A stretch of DNA of 64,000 nucleotides from a virus (IMGVR_UViG_3300032797_000032:43097-107096); one strand, 5' to 3'. Numbered from the stretch's first letter, positions 8,003 through 16,722 are shown. Numbers and translations are program-made. Notes: generated by a model from the letters alone, not told the origin.

Positions 8003-8442
8003 GTAGGATGATACCACAAGAGTCAATTGATGTATTTCGTCAGTTCAATGACGTTTCCTTAGACAACTACGGTATAGATTGCACTTTACGTATACCTATC
8101 AATTTGACTCAAATGGAAACTAAGGATGCCTACGGACAGCCTTCTGACATTCAATTTAAGGAATACAAGAATCAGAAAGTCTTCATAGAGTGGAAGGCAT
8201 CAGAGAACGTTTTAAGAAAACTAGGAGTCTTTACGGAGGGTGTAGTTCCTATCATAGCTTGGTTTAAGAATTCTCCTATGGTAACTCTACATAGCTACAT
8301 AATTGTGCCTATACAGTATATACCTAAAGAATTGTCTGACACTGATGAATTTGAAATTGTTGATAGGGTTCAAAGAGGTATGCACGATGCTATTCTAATC
8401 AATAGTTTTAAGATAGCACCGAGAAGAGTGAGGAGGGTATAA
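7999..8442 (+). CDS. Putative head-tail connector protein
   Basis: A 147-residue mainly beta protein without membrane or catalytic motifs. It is followed by three small coupled genes and then the sheath, which is where neck and head-closure proteins normally lie. Segments such as QKVFIEWKASENVLRKLGVF and MVTLHSYIIVPIQYIP suggest a beta-barrel. It has ATGA and TAATG overlaps at its two ends. The connector role is inferred from gene order and size only. Confidence 0.4.
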   Translation: MSRMIPQESIDVFRQFNDVSLDNYGIDCTLRIPINLTQMETKDAYGQPSDIQFKEYKNQKVFIEWKASENVLRKLGVFTEGVVPIIAWFKNSPMVTLHSYIIVPIQYIPKELSDTDEFEIVDRVQRGMHDAILINSFKIAPRRVRRV

Positions 8443-8648
8443 TGAAGTGTAGAAAGATTACAAATATTTCTAATGTTCTACTACCTATTAAGCTGAAGGG
8501 CGGTCTTTCGGTATACGTGCCTCCTGGACAGAGCCTAGAGAGTGTTGAGGTAGAGGATTTTGAACAGGTTAAGCCCTTTGTATCAGCTGAAGTAGACTTA
8601 GCGGAGGTAGTGCCTCCTAAAAAAGGAAAACAGAAAATCTATGGATAG
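8442..8648 (+). CDS. Small protein, 68 residues, unknown
   Basis: It is coupled by TAATG to the preceding gene and overlaps the next by eight bases. The sequence contains LSVYVPPGQSLESVEVEDFE and resembles small beta proteins that accompany phage tail or neck genes. No motif allows a function to be named. It is probably a structural or assembly accessory. Confidence 0.45.
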   Translation: MKCRKITNISNVLLPIKLKGGLSVYVPPGQSLESVEVEDFEQVKPFVSAEVDLAEVVPPKKGKQKIYG

Positions 8649-8850
8649 TAGCCAAGGGGCAGTTATACTAGCTAAGCAAAAGGTTTACTCTGACTTTCTA
8701 AAGTTGAGAGAAAGAGGAATAAATCCAGAGCCTGAACAATATTTCGAGCTTTGGTGTAGGGATTATCTACATAATGTGGGAGCAGCTTTTAGGTCAGAGG
8801 TTTGGCGGGGTTTCTTAGATAGTTTATACGAGAATAGGAGAAAAGGGTAA
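8641..8850 (+). CDS. Small helical protein, 69 residues, unknown
   Basis: It begins inside the end of the previous gene and ends at a TAATG junction with the next. The product is helical and charged, with the segment PEPEQYFELWCRDYLHNVG. No family is recognised. The tight packing on both sides and consistent reading direction support it as coding. It is probably an assembly accessory of the neck region. Confidence 0.45.
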   Translation: MDSSQGAVILAKQKVYSDFLKLRERGINPEPEQYFELWCRDYLHNVGAAFRSEVWRGFLDSLYENRRKG

Positions 8851-9530
8851 TGCCTCCAGTTGTTACTACGAGCTTTATTCAGATTGTTGACTTAGGTATG
8901 AAGGCTTTGGTATTCAACAGATTTAAGGATATTATGAACCTTGTTGAAGAAAGCCAAGATTGTGTATTGTATCCTAAGGAGATAGCTCAAAGAAAGATAG
9001 CAGAGAAGAGGGGTGAGGGCACAGTAGAGTTTATCAGTCTTTGGAGAGATGGGACAAAGTTTGCTTGGGAGAGGCAGAGGTCTCCAGTTTCAAGGCACGG
9101 TATGTATATGGAGTTTGAAACTGAGGACAAACACGACATAATTCAAGTTACTGCCGTTCCAGCAGATTTGGAATACAATATTTGGTTCTGGAGTAAGAGC
9201 CTTGAAGTTTTACAACAAGTTGCCGAGAAGTATATGTTTTGGCAACATCGTGACCCAAACCTAGCTTTACTATTTGCCGATAGGTATAATTTGGAGCTTG
9301 ACCTTCACTTTGGTGCTTTGATAGATGAGTCTTCGTTACCTGAGGCATTTGAAAAAGGCGAATACTTTGTATTGAAAGCTCCTATTAAGGTAGATGGTTG
9401 GGTCTTTGAAGCACCTTTTGATGTCAAGACTATTCTAAAGATACACGTAGCGATATTCGACAGCTTAGGACAGGTTCCTGTCTTACTAGCCGAGTGGTGG
9501 GTAAACGAGCACGGGAGAATATATGTTTAG
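8850..9530 (+). CDS. Putative tail terminator / sheath-stabilising protein
   Basis: This 226-residue protein lies two genes before the sheath, the usual place for the protein that caps the tail tube (T4 gp15 type). The part AVPADLEYNIWFWSKSLEVL followed by NLALLFADRYNLELDLHF resembles what I recall of tail-terminator-like proteins of large myoviruses, where a beta sheet is flanked by helices. No catalytic or metal site is seen. It overlaps the next gene by eight bases. The assignment is by position and general resemblance. Confidence 0.45.
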   Translation: MPPVVTTSFIQIVDLGMKALVFNRFKDIMNLVEESQDCVLYPKEIAQRKIAEKRGEGTVEFISLWRDGTKFAWERQRSPVSRHGMYMEFETEDKHDIIQVTAVPADLEYNIWFWSKSLEVLQQVAEKYMFWQHRDPNLALLFADRYNLELDLHFGALIDESSLPEAFEKGEYFVLKAPIKVDGWVFEAPFDVKTILKIHVAIFDSLGQVPVLLAEWWVNEHGRIYV

Positions 9531-9942
9531 AGAAATAGTAGATAAAACTTCAAAAATTGCAAATGGAATAAGGTTAGACGAAAGGCTAACTCCTGAAGAA
9601 TTAGCAAGAGCTAGGGACGAGTTAGCTGTGCCAGACGTTCGACCTTGTGATTTTGATGTCACCTTTGAAGCGTGGTTAGACAGACTAAGCATCTGGGGTA
9701 AGATTAGGATTAAACATACTGACCCTGAGTTTAGGTTCAGAGGCGAAGTTACACAAAAGAAGTTTCTTGATAAGATGGCTAATGACAGCTATATGGTCAA
9801 GGCATTTGGAAAATGGGAATTGGAGAGGACTGCATTGAACAAATGCAGGCTTTGGCGTGATTATGTTGGATTGGATGGGAAGAAATACACAGAAGAGTTT
9901 CTTGTCGAAGTTGAACTGAAACCAGACTGGAAAAAGGGATAA
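9523..9942 (+). CDS. Unknown protein preceding the sheath gene
   Basis: The 139-residue product is soluble and mixed alpha/beta, with an acidic N-terminal helix (LTPEELARARDELA) and the segment VEVELKPDWKKG at its end. It is coupled by overlap to the putative tail terminator, and its stop codon lies inside the leader of the sheath gene. No family is recognised. It may be a tail completion or assembly factor. Confidence 0.4.
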   Translation: MFREIVDKTSKIANGIRLDERLTPEELARARDELAVPDVRPCDFDVTFEAWLDRLSIWGKIRIKHTDPEFRFRGEVTQKKFLDKMANDSYMVKAFGKWELERTALNKCRLWRDYVGLDGKKYTEEFLVEVELKPDWKKG

Positions 9943-9958
9943 AAACAAAAAGGAGGAT
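9938..9958 (+). promoter_or_regulatory. Translation leader motif before the sheath gene
   Basis: The leader reads GATAAAAACAAAAAGGAGGA and the sheath ATG follows at 9962. Nearly the same string precedes the genes at 11633, 12689 and 36171. It joins an A-rich unstructured enhancer to a strong Shine-Dalgarno sequence and probably drives high translation of abundant virion proteins. A late-promoter role for the TAAAAAC part cannot be excluded. Confidence 0.5.
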
Positions 9959-9961
9959 GCT

Positions 9962-11554
9962 ATGGGATTTTATGTTTCCCCAGGTGTATATGTTAGAGAG
10001 AAAGACTTAAGTAATCTTATCCCTAATATATCCACAACGAGTGCAGCACTAGTAGGTTATTCAACAAAGGGTAGCACTGCTCAAATGATGCTGATTACTA
10101 ACTCTCAACAGCTCATTCAGGAGTATGGATACCCTGTGCCAGGCACATTCTTGCATTATACGGGCTTGGCATATCTTGAGAACGGTAATAAGCTCTATTG
10201 CTTGAGAGTTCATAATGGAGCGTTGTTCGGAGGTCTCAAGATAATGAAGTCAGGCTCTGGTCCAAACCTGACTATGGTTACAGGTAAGGCTGCTAATACC
10301 TTCCAATTGGTATCTGGAGAGGATATCTTGTTCTATATCTTTGGTCGTGACCAAGGAACTTGGAACAACAGCACAGGTATTAGAATTACCAACGTGGATG
10401 CGGTAGCCTATACTTTCGATATTGAAGTATATGCTCTAGATGCCGATGGTAATTACCAGAAAGTTGAAACTTGGACAGTTTCCCGTAAACATCAAATAGA
10501 TGGTTATGGAAAACAGCAAAACCTTACTGATGTCATCAATGGCTACTCTGCATACATAACTGTTACAGATAACCTAATCGAAGCCGATACAGTATTACCT
10601 GAAGCCCAGCCTACTACCCTAGCTCTTGGTGGCGGGTCTAATGGTGGTGCTGTTGGGGACTCGGAACTCGTTCTGGGTTGGGATAAGTTCTCAAACCCTG
10701 ACGATGTTGATATCAGGATTCTGTTGAATGGTGGCTATACTACAGTTCCTGTTCAGCAGAAGATTAAAACAATTGCAGAGAGCCGTAAGGACTGTATTGG
10801 TATTTTGGATATGCCTTATGCTCAAGCGATTGGAACGGTTCTTGATATGACAAACTGGAGAACTATAACTCAAAACTTCAATACGAGCTATGTAGCCCTC
10901 TACTCTCCTTGGGTTAAGATGTATGACCCGTATAATGACAAGGTTTTGGATATACCGCCTTCTGGGTATATAGGCTCTCAAATAGCCTACAACGATTTCG
11001 TTGCCGAACCTTGGTATGCCCCTGCAGGTTTCAACAGAGGTATGTTGAACGTGCTAGGTATGGCGGGTAAAATCTTTACACAAGGTGAGAGAGATGTTCT
11101 GTGTGAGAAACAGATTAACCCACTCCAGACCTTTAGGGGTGAGGGTAATGTTATCTGGGGTCAAAAGACAGAACAGGTCAAGGCTTCAGCTCTTGACCGT
11201 GTAAACGTGAGAAGGCTCTTGATTGTTATTGAAAAGGCAATCTCTGCGAGTTTGAAATACTTTGTGTTTGAGCCTAACAGTGACATTACAAGATACCGCA
11301 TTACGAATATGATTGAAGAGTATTTAACCCTCTTAGCAGCACGTGGTGCGTTCCAAACTGAGGGTGGGGACAAAGGCTTTAAGGTGCTTTGCGACCGCAC
11401 AAATAATACTCCTGCGATTATAGACCGTAATGAGCTTCACGTTGATATCTTCTTGAAGCCTTCGAGAGCAGCAGAATTTATCCAGTTGCAGGCTATAATT
11501 ACCCAGACTGGTGCAAGCTTCGAAGAGTTAATTGCAAGAGGAGTAATGTTTTAA
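9962..11554 (+). CDS. Tail sheath protein
   Basis: This is the contractile sheath subunit that surrounds the tail tube and shortens on infection. The N-terminus MGFYVSPGVYVREKDLSNL is the hallmark of the sheath family. The conserved C-terminal domain includes NVRRLLIVIEKAISASLKYF at about residue 420 and, near the end, NELHVDIFLKPSRAAEFIQL. At 530 residues it is of usual length. It is followed directly by a hairpin and then the tube gene, the usual sheath-tube order. A strong AAGGAGG leader fits high expression. Confidence 0.95.
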   Translation: MGFYVSPGVYVREKDLSNLIPNISTTSAALVGYSTKGSTAQMMLITNSQQLIQEYGYPVPGTFLHYTGLAYLENGNKLYCLRVHNGALFGGLKIMKSGSGPNLTMVTGKAANTFQLVSGEDILFYIFGRDQGTWNNSTGIRITNVDAVAYTFDIEVYALDADGNYQKVETWTVSRKHQIDGYGKQQNLTDVINGYSAYITVTDNLIEADTVLPEAQPTTLALGGGSNGGAVGDSELVLGWDKFSNPDDVDIRILLNGGYTTVPVQQKIKTIAESRKDCIGILDMPYAQAIGTVLDMTNWRTITQNFNTSYVALYSPWVKMYDPYNDKVLDIPPSGYIGSQIAYNDFVAEPWYAPAGFNRGMLNVLGMAGKIFTQGERDVLCEKQINPLQTFRGEGNVIWGQKTEQVKASALDRVNVRRLLIVIEKAISASLKYFVFEPNSDITRYRITNMIEEYLTLLAARGAFQTEGGDKGFKVLCDRTNNTPAIIDRNELHVDIFLKPSRAAEFIQLQAIITQTGASFEELIARGVMF

Positions 11555-11570
11555 GTAAGAGAGGAAATGG

Positions 11571-11600
11571 GGTAGCCCTTATTATATTATAAGGGCTACC
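11571..11600 (+). terminator. 12-bp stem-loop between sheath and tube genes
   Basis: Bases 11571-11582 and 11589-11600 pair perfectly around a TATATT loop. The hairpin lies after the sheath stop codon and before the tube leader. There is no T tract behind it, so it is more likely a transcript-stabilising or processing element than an efficient terminator. It lets sheath and tube mRNA levels differ. Confidence 0.55.
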
Positions 11601-11608
11601 TCGAACAA

Positions 11609-11628
11609 GGATAAAAACAAAGGAGGAT
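11609..11628 (+). promoter_or_regulatory. Translation leader motif before the tube gene
   Basis: The leader GGATAAAAACAAAGGAGGAT stands just before the tube ATG at 11633. It repeats the sheath leader almost exactly, including the A-rich stretch and the AAGGAGG core. Confidence 0.5.
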
Positions 11629-11632
11629 TGAG

Positions 11633-12154
11633 ATGGCTCAAATGGGAATTGATTCCTTAAAGGCAAACTTGAGCAACCCAGCAAGGACGTATCTGTGGGA
11701 TGTGATTATACCTACTCCTATAGGAATAGGTTCTGCAGATAATCTTATGCTTCGTTGCCAGTCTTCACAATTGCCTGGACGGTCAACCGAAAAGATTGAC
11801 GTCAACTATAAGCAAACAGGCGGTGTGAGGTTCCACGGCAGATTAAGATTCCCTGGCGATGGAACTTGGGCACTCACCTTTATTGAAGGTGAAGACAGAG
11901 CTATGTTTGACGCTTTCTATAGCTGGTGCCAAAAGCAAGTTGATGCAAGAATTGGAACAGGAGAGGAAGACCCGAATACCAAGACCGATGTATTGTTAAG
12001 CCTTATCACTACTAAGGGCGATGAATGGTTAAGGTTGAAGCTCTTAGGGGCTTGGGTTCAGGATATTGCTAACGTAGACCTAAGCTATGCTGATAGCCGT
12101 GTTATAGAGTTTACGGTTACTATGGCTTATGACTATTGGGAGCAGGTAAGCTAA
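11633..12154 (+). CDS. Tail tube protein, T4 gp19-like
   Basis: The 173-residue protein fits the tail tube subunit of myoviruses, whose hexameric rings form the channel for DNA. The gp19-type pattern is visible: an N-terminal region with NPARTYLWDVIIPTP, then CQSSQLPGRSTEKIDV, a beta stretch FHGRLRFPGDGTWALTFIEG, and a final strand VIEFTVTMAYDYWEQV. Its place right after the sheath, with its own strong leader, confirms the role. It is followed two bases later by a paralogue-like gene. Confidence 0.9.
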   Translation: MAQMGIDSLKANLSNPARTYLWDVIIPTPIGIGSADNLMLRCQSSQLPGRSTEKIDVNYKQTGGVRFHGRLRFPGDGTWALTFIEGEDRAMFDAFYSWCQKQVDARIGTGEEDPNTKTDVLLSLITTKGDEWLRLKLLGAWVQDIANVDLSYADSRVIEFTVTMAYDYWEQVS

Positions 12155-12155
12155 T

Positions 12156-12656
12156 ATGCCTCAGATGGGTGTTGTGATAGATGATATGAGGAATTGGAAA
12201 CTCCAAAGAAACTATCTTTGGGAGTTGAGGCTTCCCGAAGATATAGGAGGAGGGCTTGAAGTCTCCAAGTATTGTCAAGATATTGCGTTTGGGGATTACA
12301 ATATGGAGGAGGTTTCAACTATTCGGTATGGTGCGTTCAAAGCGCACTTTGCGGGCTTTTTGAGTGTAGGCACAATTACTGCTACATTTCTAAAGCCAAT
12401 TCCTGATATTGTCACAACATATTTCTATAGTTGGAGAAGTAAGATTGTGGACGAGCAGGGATTTTACTATCCCAAAAACAGTTACGCAAGAACGATACGT
12501 GTTACTATGATGGGACAAGATGGGAGTGAAACTTGTAACTTTAGATTTGAAAAAGCGTTCCCTACTAAGTTTCCAGCTTATGAGCTTAGTTACAGGGAAG
12601 GCACTTTGACTATGTTGAAAGTTGAATTTTCTGTTGACAGGGTGTTTATTGAATAG
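12156..12656 (+). CDS. Second tail-tube-fold protein
   Basis: This 166-residue protein has the same general plan as the tube protein before it: a short lead-in NYLWELRLPEDIGGG, a C-x-D-I-A-F segment in place of the tube CQSSQLPG loop, and a final beta strand MLKVEFSVDRVFIE. It is probably a tube-like protein that starts or ends the tube, or a tube variant, not a second bulk subunit. T4-like phages use such tube homologues in the baseplate. The role is inferred. Confidence 0.65.
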   Translation: MPQMGVVIDDMRNWKLQRNYLWELRLPEDIGGGLEVSKYCQDIAFGDYNMEEVSTIRYGAFKAHFAGFLSVGTITATFLKPIPDIVTTYFYSWRSKIVDEQGFYYPKNSYARTIRVTMMGQDGSETCNFRFEKAFPTKFPAYELSYREGTLTMLKVEFSVDRVFIE

Positions 12657-12662
12657 AACCTC

Positions 12663-12683
12663 GTATAAAAACAAAAGGAGGAT
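12663..12683 (+). promoter_or_regulatory. Translation leader motif before the chaperone gene
   Basis: The leader TATAAAAACAAAAGGAGGAT is a third near-copy of the sheath and tube leader. The gene start is the ATG at 12689. Confidence 0.45.
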
Positions 12684-12688
12684 GAAAA

Positions 12689-13414
12689 ATGGAAGAGAAC
12701 TACAAACCAATCCAATTACCTTCGAAGTGTCTAGTCTATAAAGACGTAGACCCCACAAAAGTCCAAATCAGGACATTCAAAGGTAAAGATGAAAAACTGA
12801 TAGCTGAAATTACCTACGACAACTTTGAGCGGAAGGCACTCGTAGTTATGCGTAATGTTCTTCAGGGTATTGAACCAGATAAACTTACGGTTGGGGATAG
12901 GCTCTATGTATTAGTATGGGAAGCAATCAACTCCTATACTAAGGATTACGATGTAGAGCATACCTGCAATGATTGCTTCGAGAGAATAACTTCAACTATT
13001 GACCTTTCAACCTTAGAAGTAGTTGAGCTACCTGAAGATTTCAAAGAGCCGTATCCTTTGAAGTTGAGCAATGGGGATATAGTAAACTTGAGGCTTTTCA
13101 GGGTTGAAGATGAAATCAAGATTGCAGATTACGAGAAAGCAGACAAAGCGTCTTGGCTGTATCGTTTTGCTACAGCTATTGTAGATGACTCTAAAGGAAT
13201 ATGGGACAGAGTTGCCTACCTTGAAAATATGGAGAGCAAGGACTTAGCCTCAATACGGGCATTTCATAACAAGTTCGTTCACGGACCAAAGATGGAATCT
13301 CCGTATATCTGCCCTAAGTGCGGAGGTGCTGGGCGAACCCCAGTCCCCTTTCGACTTGAGATGCTTTTTCCGTATGGGAAGACGCTTGAAAGATATTTTG
13401 GAAATGCAGTTTAA
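12689..13414 (+). CDS. Tail/baseplate assembly chaperone, T4 gp26-like with zinc ribbon
   Basis: The 241-residue protein lies between the tube genes and the tape measure, where tail assembly chaperones are found. It carries one C-x-x-C pair in the middle (HTCNDC) and one near the end (YICPKCGGAG), which could form a split zinc ribbon. The segment after the second pair, TPVPFRLEMLFPYG, matches the end of T4 gp26-type baseplate hub proteins as I know them. Its final codons overlap a second frame that encodes a probable partner (13404). Confidence 0.6.
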   Translation: MEENYKPIQLPSKCLVYKDVDPTKVQIRTFKGKDEKLIAEITYDNFERKALVVMRNVLQGIEPDKLTVGDRLYVLVWEAINSYTKDYDVEHTCNDCFERITSTIDLSTLEVVELPEDFKEPYPLKLSNGDIVNLRLFRVEDEIKIADYEKADKASWLYRFATAIVDDSKGIWDRVAYLENMESKDLASIRAFHNKFVHGPKMESPYICPKCGGAGRTPVPFRLEMLFPYGKTLERYFGNAV

Positions 13415-13547
13415 TTTGATGTATCATCTTCATATGTCGAAGTCCGACATAGAAGATGCAGATGTAAAAGAGCTTGATTGGATTTATGGGCGTTTAGTAG
13501 AACAGAAAAAGAAAGAACAACCTAAGACAGGACTAGAAAGAGAATAA
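13404..13547 (+). CDS. Assembly chaperone partner in overlapping frame
   Basis: This frame is +1 relative to the preceding gene and starts at ATG 13404 inside its last codons. The 47-residue product MQFNLMYHLHMSKSDIEDAD... has the LMYHLHMS element found in the C-terminal part of T4 gp26/gp51-type proteins. It could be made by reinitiation, or as an extension of the upstream protein by a +1 or -2 frameshift, as happens with lambda G-GT and Mu chaperones. The open frame extends back to 13326. No strong Shine-Dalgarno precedes the ATG. Confidence 0.55.
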   Translation: MQFNLMYHLHMSKSDIEDADVKELDWIYGRLVEQKKKEQPKTGLERE

Positions 13548-15856
13548 TGACTGATTTTAGTAATGTCAATCTAGGTAAAGAGAAGAAACCTACTACTTCT
13601 AGTGAGTGGGCTAGGGAGAGGCTCGCAGCAGGAGAGTCTCCCTTTACTGACCAGCAGAAGATAAGGTTTGTCAGAATAAAGGACAAATACTCTAGGGAGT
13701 ATTTGCCTTTGTTAACCAATTTGTCTAGAAGGTTGTTAACCAAGACTGGCAGAGCTAGAAAAGGTCAAGCTGAGATTATTGAAGGAATACAAAAGGTTGT
13801 TAAAGCTATTGGTCAAGTTTCACAAGATGCTGAAAATGCAGCAACGAATAAGGTAGCATTTACCTCTATAGAAGAGATAAAGAAATTTACTACTACGTTT
13901 GCTAACAATTTGAAGTCTATTGAAATAAAGGTAATGCAGATTATCAAAGCTGCTAGAGAAAATACTGCCCTTGAAAGAGAGATTAAAAGGGCTCAAGCTG
14001 AGACTGATGTAACTTTAGAAGAAGTTGAGAGAATGAGTCAACTTGCTACTGGGGTTATGCAAAGAACTGCTCCAGAGCTTAAGAAAGAGTTGACTCCCAT
14101 AGAGGCTTTAGGTAAAGGCTTAGCAATAAAGACTGCAGGTGCATTTCTTGGACCATTTGCTGGTATGGCTCAAGCAGCAGTTCAAACTGTTACGGGTCTT
14201 GTTAAACGACAAAGAGAAGAGCATATAGCTAGACAAGAGGCTCAGTTTGCTGGGTTAGCTAGGTATGCTAGGGAAACTCCAGAGTCCTTTGTAGAGCGTA
14301 GAGAAGAGGTATCAAAAGTTGCAGGCACTCGTTTGCGTTCAGGGGTCGAAAAAGAGGGTATACAAAAGCGGACTCCAAAGAAGATATTTGCAGGTGGGCA
14401 AGAAATCAATATGGGGGAACTTCCACCTCAAGTCCAAGAAACTCTTAGGGCTGGTATGGAGGAAGAGCCTGCAACTGCTAAAGAAAGACCTGTTATGCCT
14501 GAAGAGCCTATGGTAGAAGGGCAAGCTACAAGACCCGAAGAGGGCAAACGAGAAAAGGGTAAAGCTGGAGTTGGGGGTTTGTTAGGTAAAGCTACTGCAG
14601 GTTCCTTAGCTGCGGCATTTATAACTTTCTTCAATAAAGATGCTTATATGGCTAAGTGGACTAAGGAGGCTCTGAACTACCTTAGAATTATATCCCTGCA
14701 AAGAGGAGGCAAAGGTGGTGCTCTTGGATTTCTTGATAATCTTTTTGGGGGTGTAGGTGGTAAGCTAGGTAAGGTAGGGTCTGCTATAGGGTTTGGGGCA
14801 AAGACCTTATTTGGGGGCTACGGGGCTTTAGGTGGTGCTGCGGGGCTAGGAGGTATCTTATCAGGACTAGGTAAAGGAGGTCTTTGGGGCGGTCTAGTTA
14901 AGGGCGGTGCTAACCTACTAGGTATGTCCAAGCTAGCTACTGCAATTCCTATGATAGGTAAGTTTGCAGGGGTTCTTGGTAAGTTTGCTGGTCCAATTGG
15001 TTGGGCTCTTACTGCAATACAAGCGGGTATGGGAGCTGTTAAAGGAGTTAAGGCAGCAGGTCAGATATTTGGAACAGAGAAAGCGACACTAGGTCAAAAG
15101 GCTGCGGCAGGGTTTGGTGGGGCTTTAGAGTCCTTAACTTTTGGATTGCTTAAGAAAGAGAACGTTGCTAAGTTTACTTACTCTTTAAGCAAAGCGATAG
15201 GGGATAGCTTTAAGGCTCATCCCTTCAAAATGGCGTTTGCTTCTTTGCTTGGTCCACTTGGTCCAATTGGTATGGGTCTTGCAAAGATGTGGCAAGATAA
15301 GAAAAAGGGAGAGAGCTTAAAGAAAGCCTATGAACAAGAAGAGTTAGCCAAAGTTCAATTTATGAGAGCTGTTCCACAAGAGAAAAAGCTGAAGGCTTGG
15401 GAGAAAGCTGCGGGGCGTGAGTATAAAGCGGTTTCAGGGTTTGAGACCCCAGCAAGCCGTGAGTATAAAGCGGTTTCAGGGTTTGAGACCCCAGCAAGCC
15501 GTGAGTATAAAGCGGTTTCAGGGTTTGAGACCCCAGCAAGCCGTGAGTATAAAGCTATTACAGAAAACGCTCCTACAGCAAGAGCGGAAGACCAGCCTCT
15601 ATCTCCTGTATTGAAAGAAAGTATACGACAAACAGTTCAAACTATACCTGCTACTAATGAGGTAGCAAAGATACCAGAGTCCTTAGGGTCTATGACTTCA
15701 CAACTGAACGGAACTATGAAAGAGTTAGCTTCTACCTTTAAGACCTCGCAAGCTAGGTCTCAATCAATCGTTACTAAGAGAACTGGGGATACCTATGGAA
15801 TAAAAGACCCAATTCTTGATTTACTTAACTCTGGCAATTTAGGAGTAGCGACATAA
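13547..15856 (+). CDS. Tail tape measure protein
   Basis: The 769-residue protein sits after the chaperone pair and before the hub genes, the tape-measure position. Residues 1-230 are helical and charged. The central part (about 345-580) is Gly/Ala-rich and hydrophobic (GGLLGKATAGSLAAAFITFF, FAGPIGWALTAIQAG), as in proteins that pass through the tube and touch the host membrane. Residues 624-670 contain a perfect 14-residue tandem repeat. T4 gp29 is shorter at 590 residues, so the tail may be somewhat longer. It starts and ends at TAATG junctions. Confidence 0.8.
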   Translation: MTDFSNVNLGKEKKPTTSSEWARERLAAGESPFTDQQKIRFVRIKDKYSREYLPLLTNLSRRLLTKTGRARKGQAEIIEGIQKVVKAIGQVSQDAENAATNKVAFTSIEEIKKFTTTFANNLKSIEIKVMQIIKAARENTALEREIKRAQAETDVTLEEVERMSQLATGVMQRTAPELKKELTPIEALGKGLAIKTAGAFLGPFAGMAQAAVQTVTGLVKRQREEHIARQEAQFAGLARYARETPESFVERREEVSKVAGTRLRSGVEKEGIQKRTPKKIFAGGQEINMGELPPQVQETLRAGMEEEPATAKERPVMPEEPMVEGQATRPEEGKREKGKAGVGGLLGKATAGSLAAAFITFFNKDAYMAKWTKEALNYLRIISLQRGGKGGALGFLDNLFGGVGGKLGKVGSAIGFGAKTLFGGYGALGGAAGLGGILSGLGKGGLWGGLVKGGANLLGMSKLATAIPMIGKFAGVLGKFAGPIGWALTAIQAGMGAVKGVKAAGQIFGTEKATLGQKAAAGFGGALESLTFGLLKKENVAKFTYSLSKAIGDSFKAHPFKMAFASLLGPLGPIGMGLAKMWQDKKKGESLKKAYEQEELAKVQFMRAVPQEKKLKAWEKAAGREYKAVSGFETPASREYKAVSGFETPASREYKAVSGFETPASREYKAITENAPTARAEDQPLSPVLKESIRQTVQTIPATNEVAKIPESLGSMTSQLNGTMKELASTFKTSQARSQSIVTKRTGDTYGIKDPILDLLNSGNLGVAT
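15416..15555 (+). repeat. Perfect 42-bp tandem repeat in the tape measure gene
   Basis: Three identical 42-base units lie at 15416-15457, 15458-15499 and 15500-15541, followed by 14 bases of a fourth. Each unit encodes REYKAVSGFETPAS. Perfect DNA identity means the duplication is recent. The unit length is a multiple of three, so the frame is kept. Confidence 0.95.
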
Positions 15857-16722
15857 TGGCTAAATTCAATCCTAATGACATAGACAAAGTTATACATACA
15901 GTAGATAAGTATACTAGGGAAGCTTTGAAGATTATAGGCAAAGACCCTACTGTCCAACCAACTATTAGCCAAACTAGGGATGTTCGCCAAACAACTTCCT
16001 ATAATGTTCCCGCAAATGGTCCAGCAGGAGTTATGGAATCCTTAGGTAGGTTAGGAGGTATGGGTAGTATAGCAACACCAGTGCCCTCAAGCCTTAAGGA
16101 TATTCCAGAAGCTCACTTAGTAACAATACTTGATACGATAGATGATAAAGTCCAAACTCCTATTTACGCAGCACTTCAAGATAAGGTAACCTTTCTAACT
16201 GAATCAAAATGGGAGTCCTTTAATGAGCTAGATGCAGGTAGGGGAGTAGATACGCAGATTATCAATGCAGTAGCTCAAGTCTTTAGACAATCTCTCTCCA
16301 CAAGATTTGCTTCTAGAAGGATGTGGAAATCTACTTCTCCAGTATCAATTACCTTGCAACTTAAATTTGAGTCTGTAGAAAATTCTTGGAGAGATGTAGT
16401 AGAGCCTTGTTTAAGGTTGAATAAGTTAGCTCTACCTACGGATGGAACTTTAGGTATTGGTAGTGTCAAGATACTAAACCCTCCTGGTCCAAGCCCCTTT
16501 ACAGTAGGTAACAATAAGTTTAGGGGAGAGTGGATAGATATACAGGTAGGTAAATATCTGCTTTTCAAAACCGTAGTAGTAGAAACGGTATCAGTTACCT
16601 TCAATAAGAAGTTAGATACGGATGGGTTACCTATTAGTGCAGATGTAGCGATTACATTCCAGACTTACGAAGTTATAACTAAACAAACCCTTGAAGAATT
16701 TTACAAGGTAAAGACTACCTAA
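15856..16722 (+). CDS. Baseplate tube-cap protein, T4 gp48-like
   Basis: The 288-residue protein follows the tape measure. It contains LQDKVTFLTESKWESFNELD at about residue 108, typical of the gp48/gp54 group that starts the tail tube on the baseplate. The C-terminal half is beta-rich and ends in a tube-fold-like strand (DVAITFQTYEVI). It probably forms the ring that links hub and tube. It is coupled to the tape measure by TAATG. Confidence 0.7.
   Translation: MAKFNPNDIDKVIHTVDKYTREALKIIGKDPTVQPTISQTRDVRQTTSYNVPANGPAGVMESLGRLGGMGSIATPVPSSLKDIPEAHLVTILDTIDDKVQTPIYAALQDKVTFLTESKWESFNELDAGRGVDTQIINAVAQVFRQSLSTRFASRRMWKSTSPVSITLQLKFESVENSWRDVVEPCLRLNKLALPTDGTLGIGSVKILNPPGPSPFTVGNNKFRGEWIDIQVGKYLLFKTVVVETVSVTFNKKLDTDGLPISADVAITFQTYEVITKQTLEEFYKVKTT

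Noticed and set aside
13331-13340. GGGCGA as a Mu-type slippery site in the chaperone gene
   Set aside because: A shift there would replace the conserved-looking PVPFRLEMLFPYG end after the zinc ribbon, so a shift nearer 13385 or reinitiation at 13404 is more sensible.
15416-15555. CRISPR-like repeats
   Set aside because: Units are directly adjacent without unique spacers, lie in frame in the tape measure gene and encode protein repeats.
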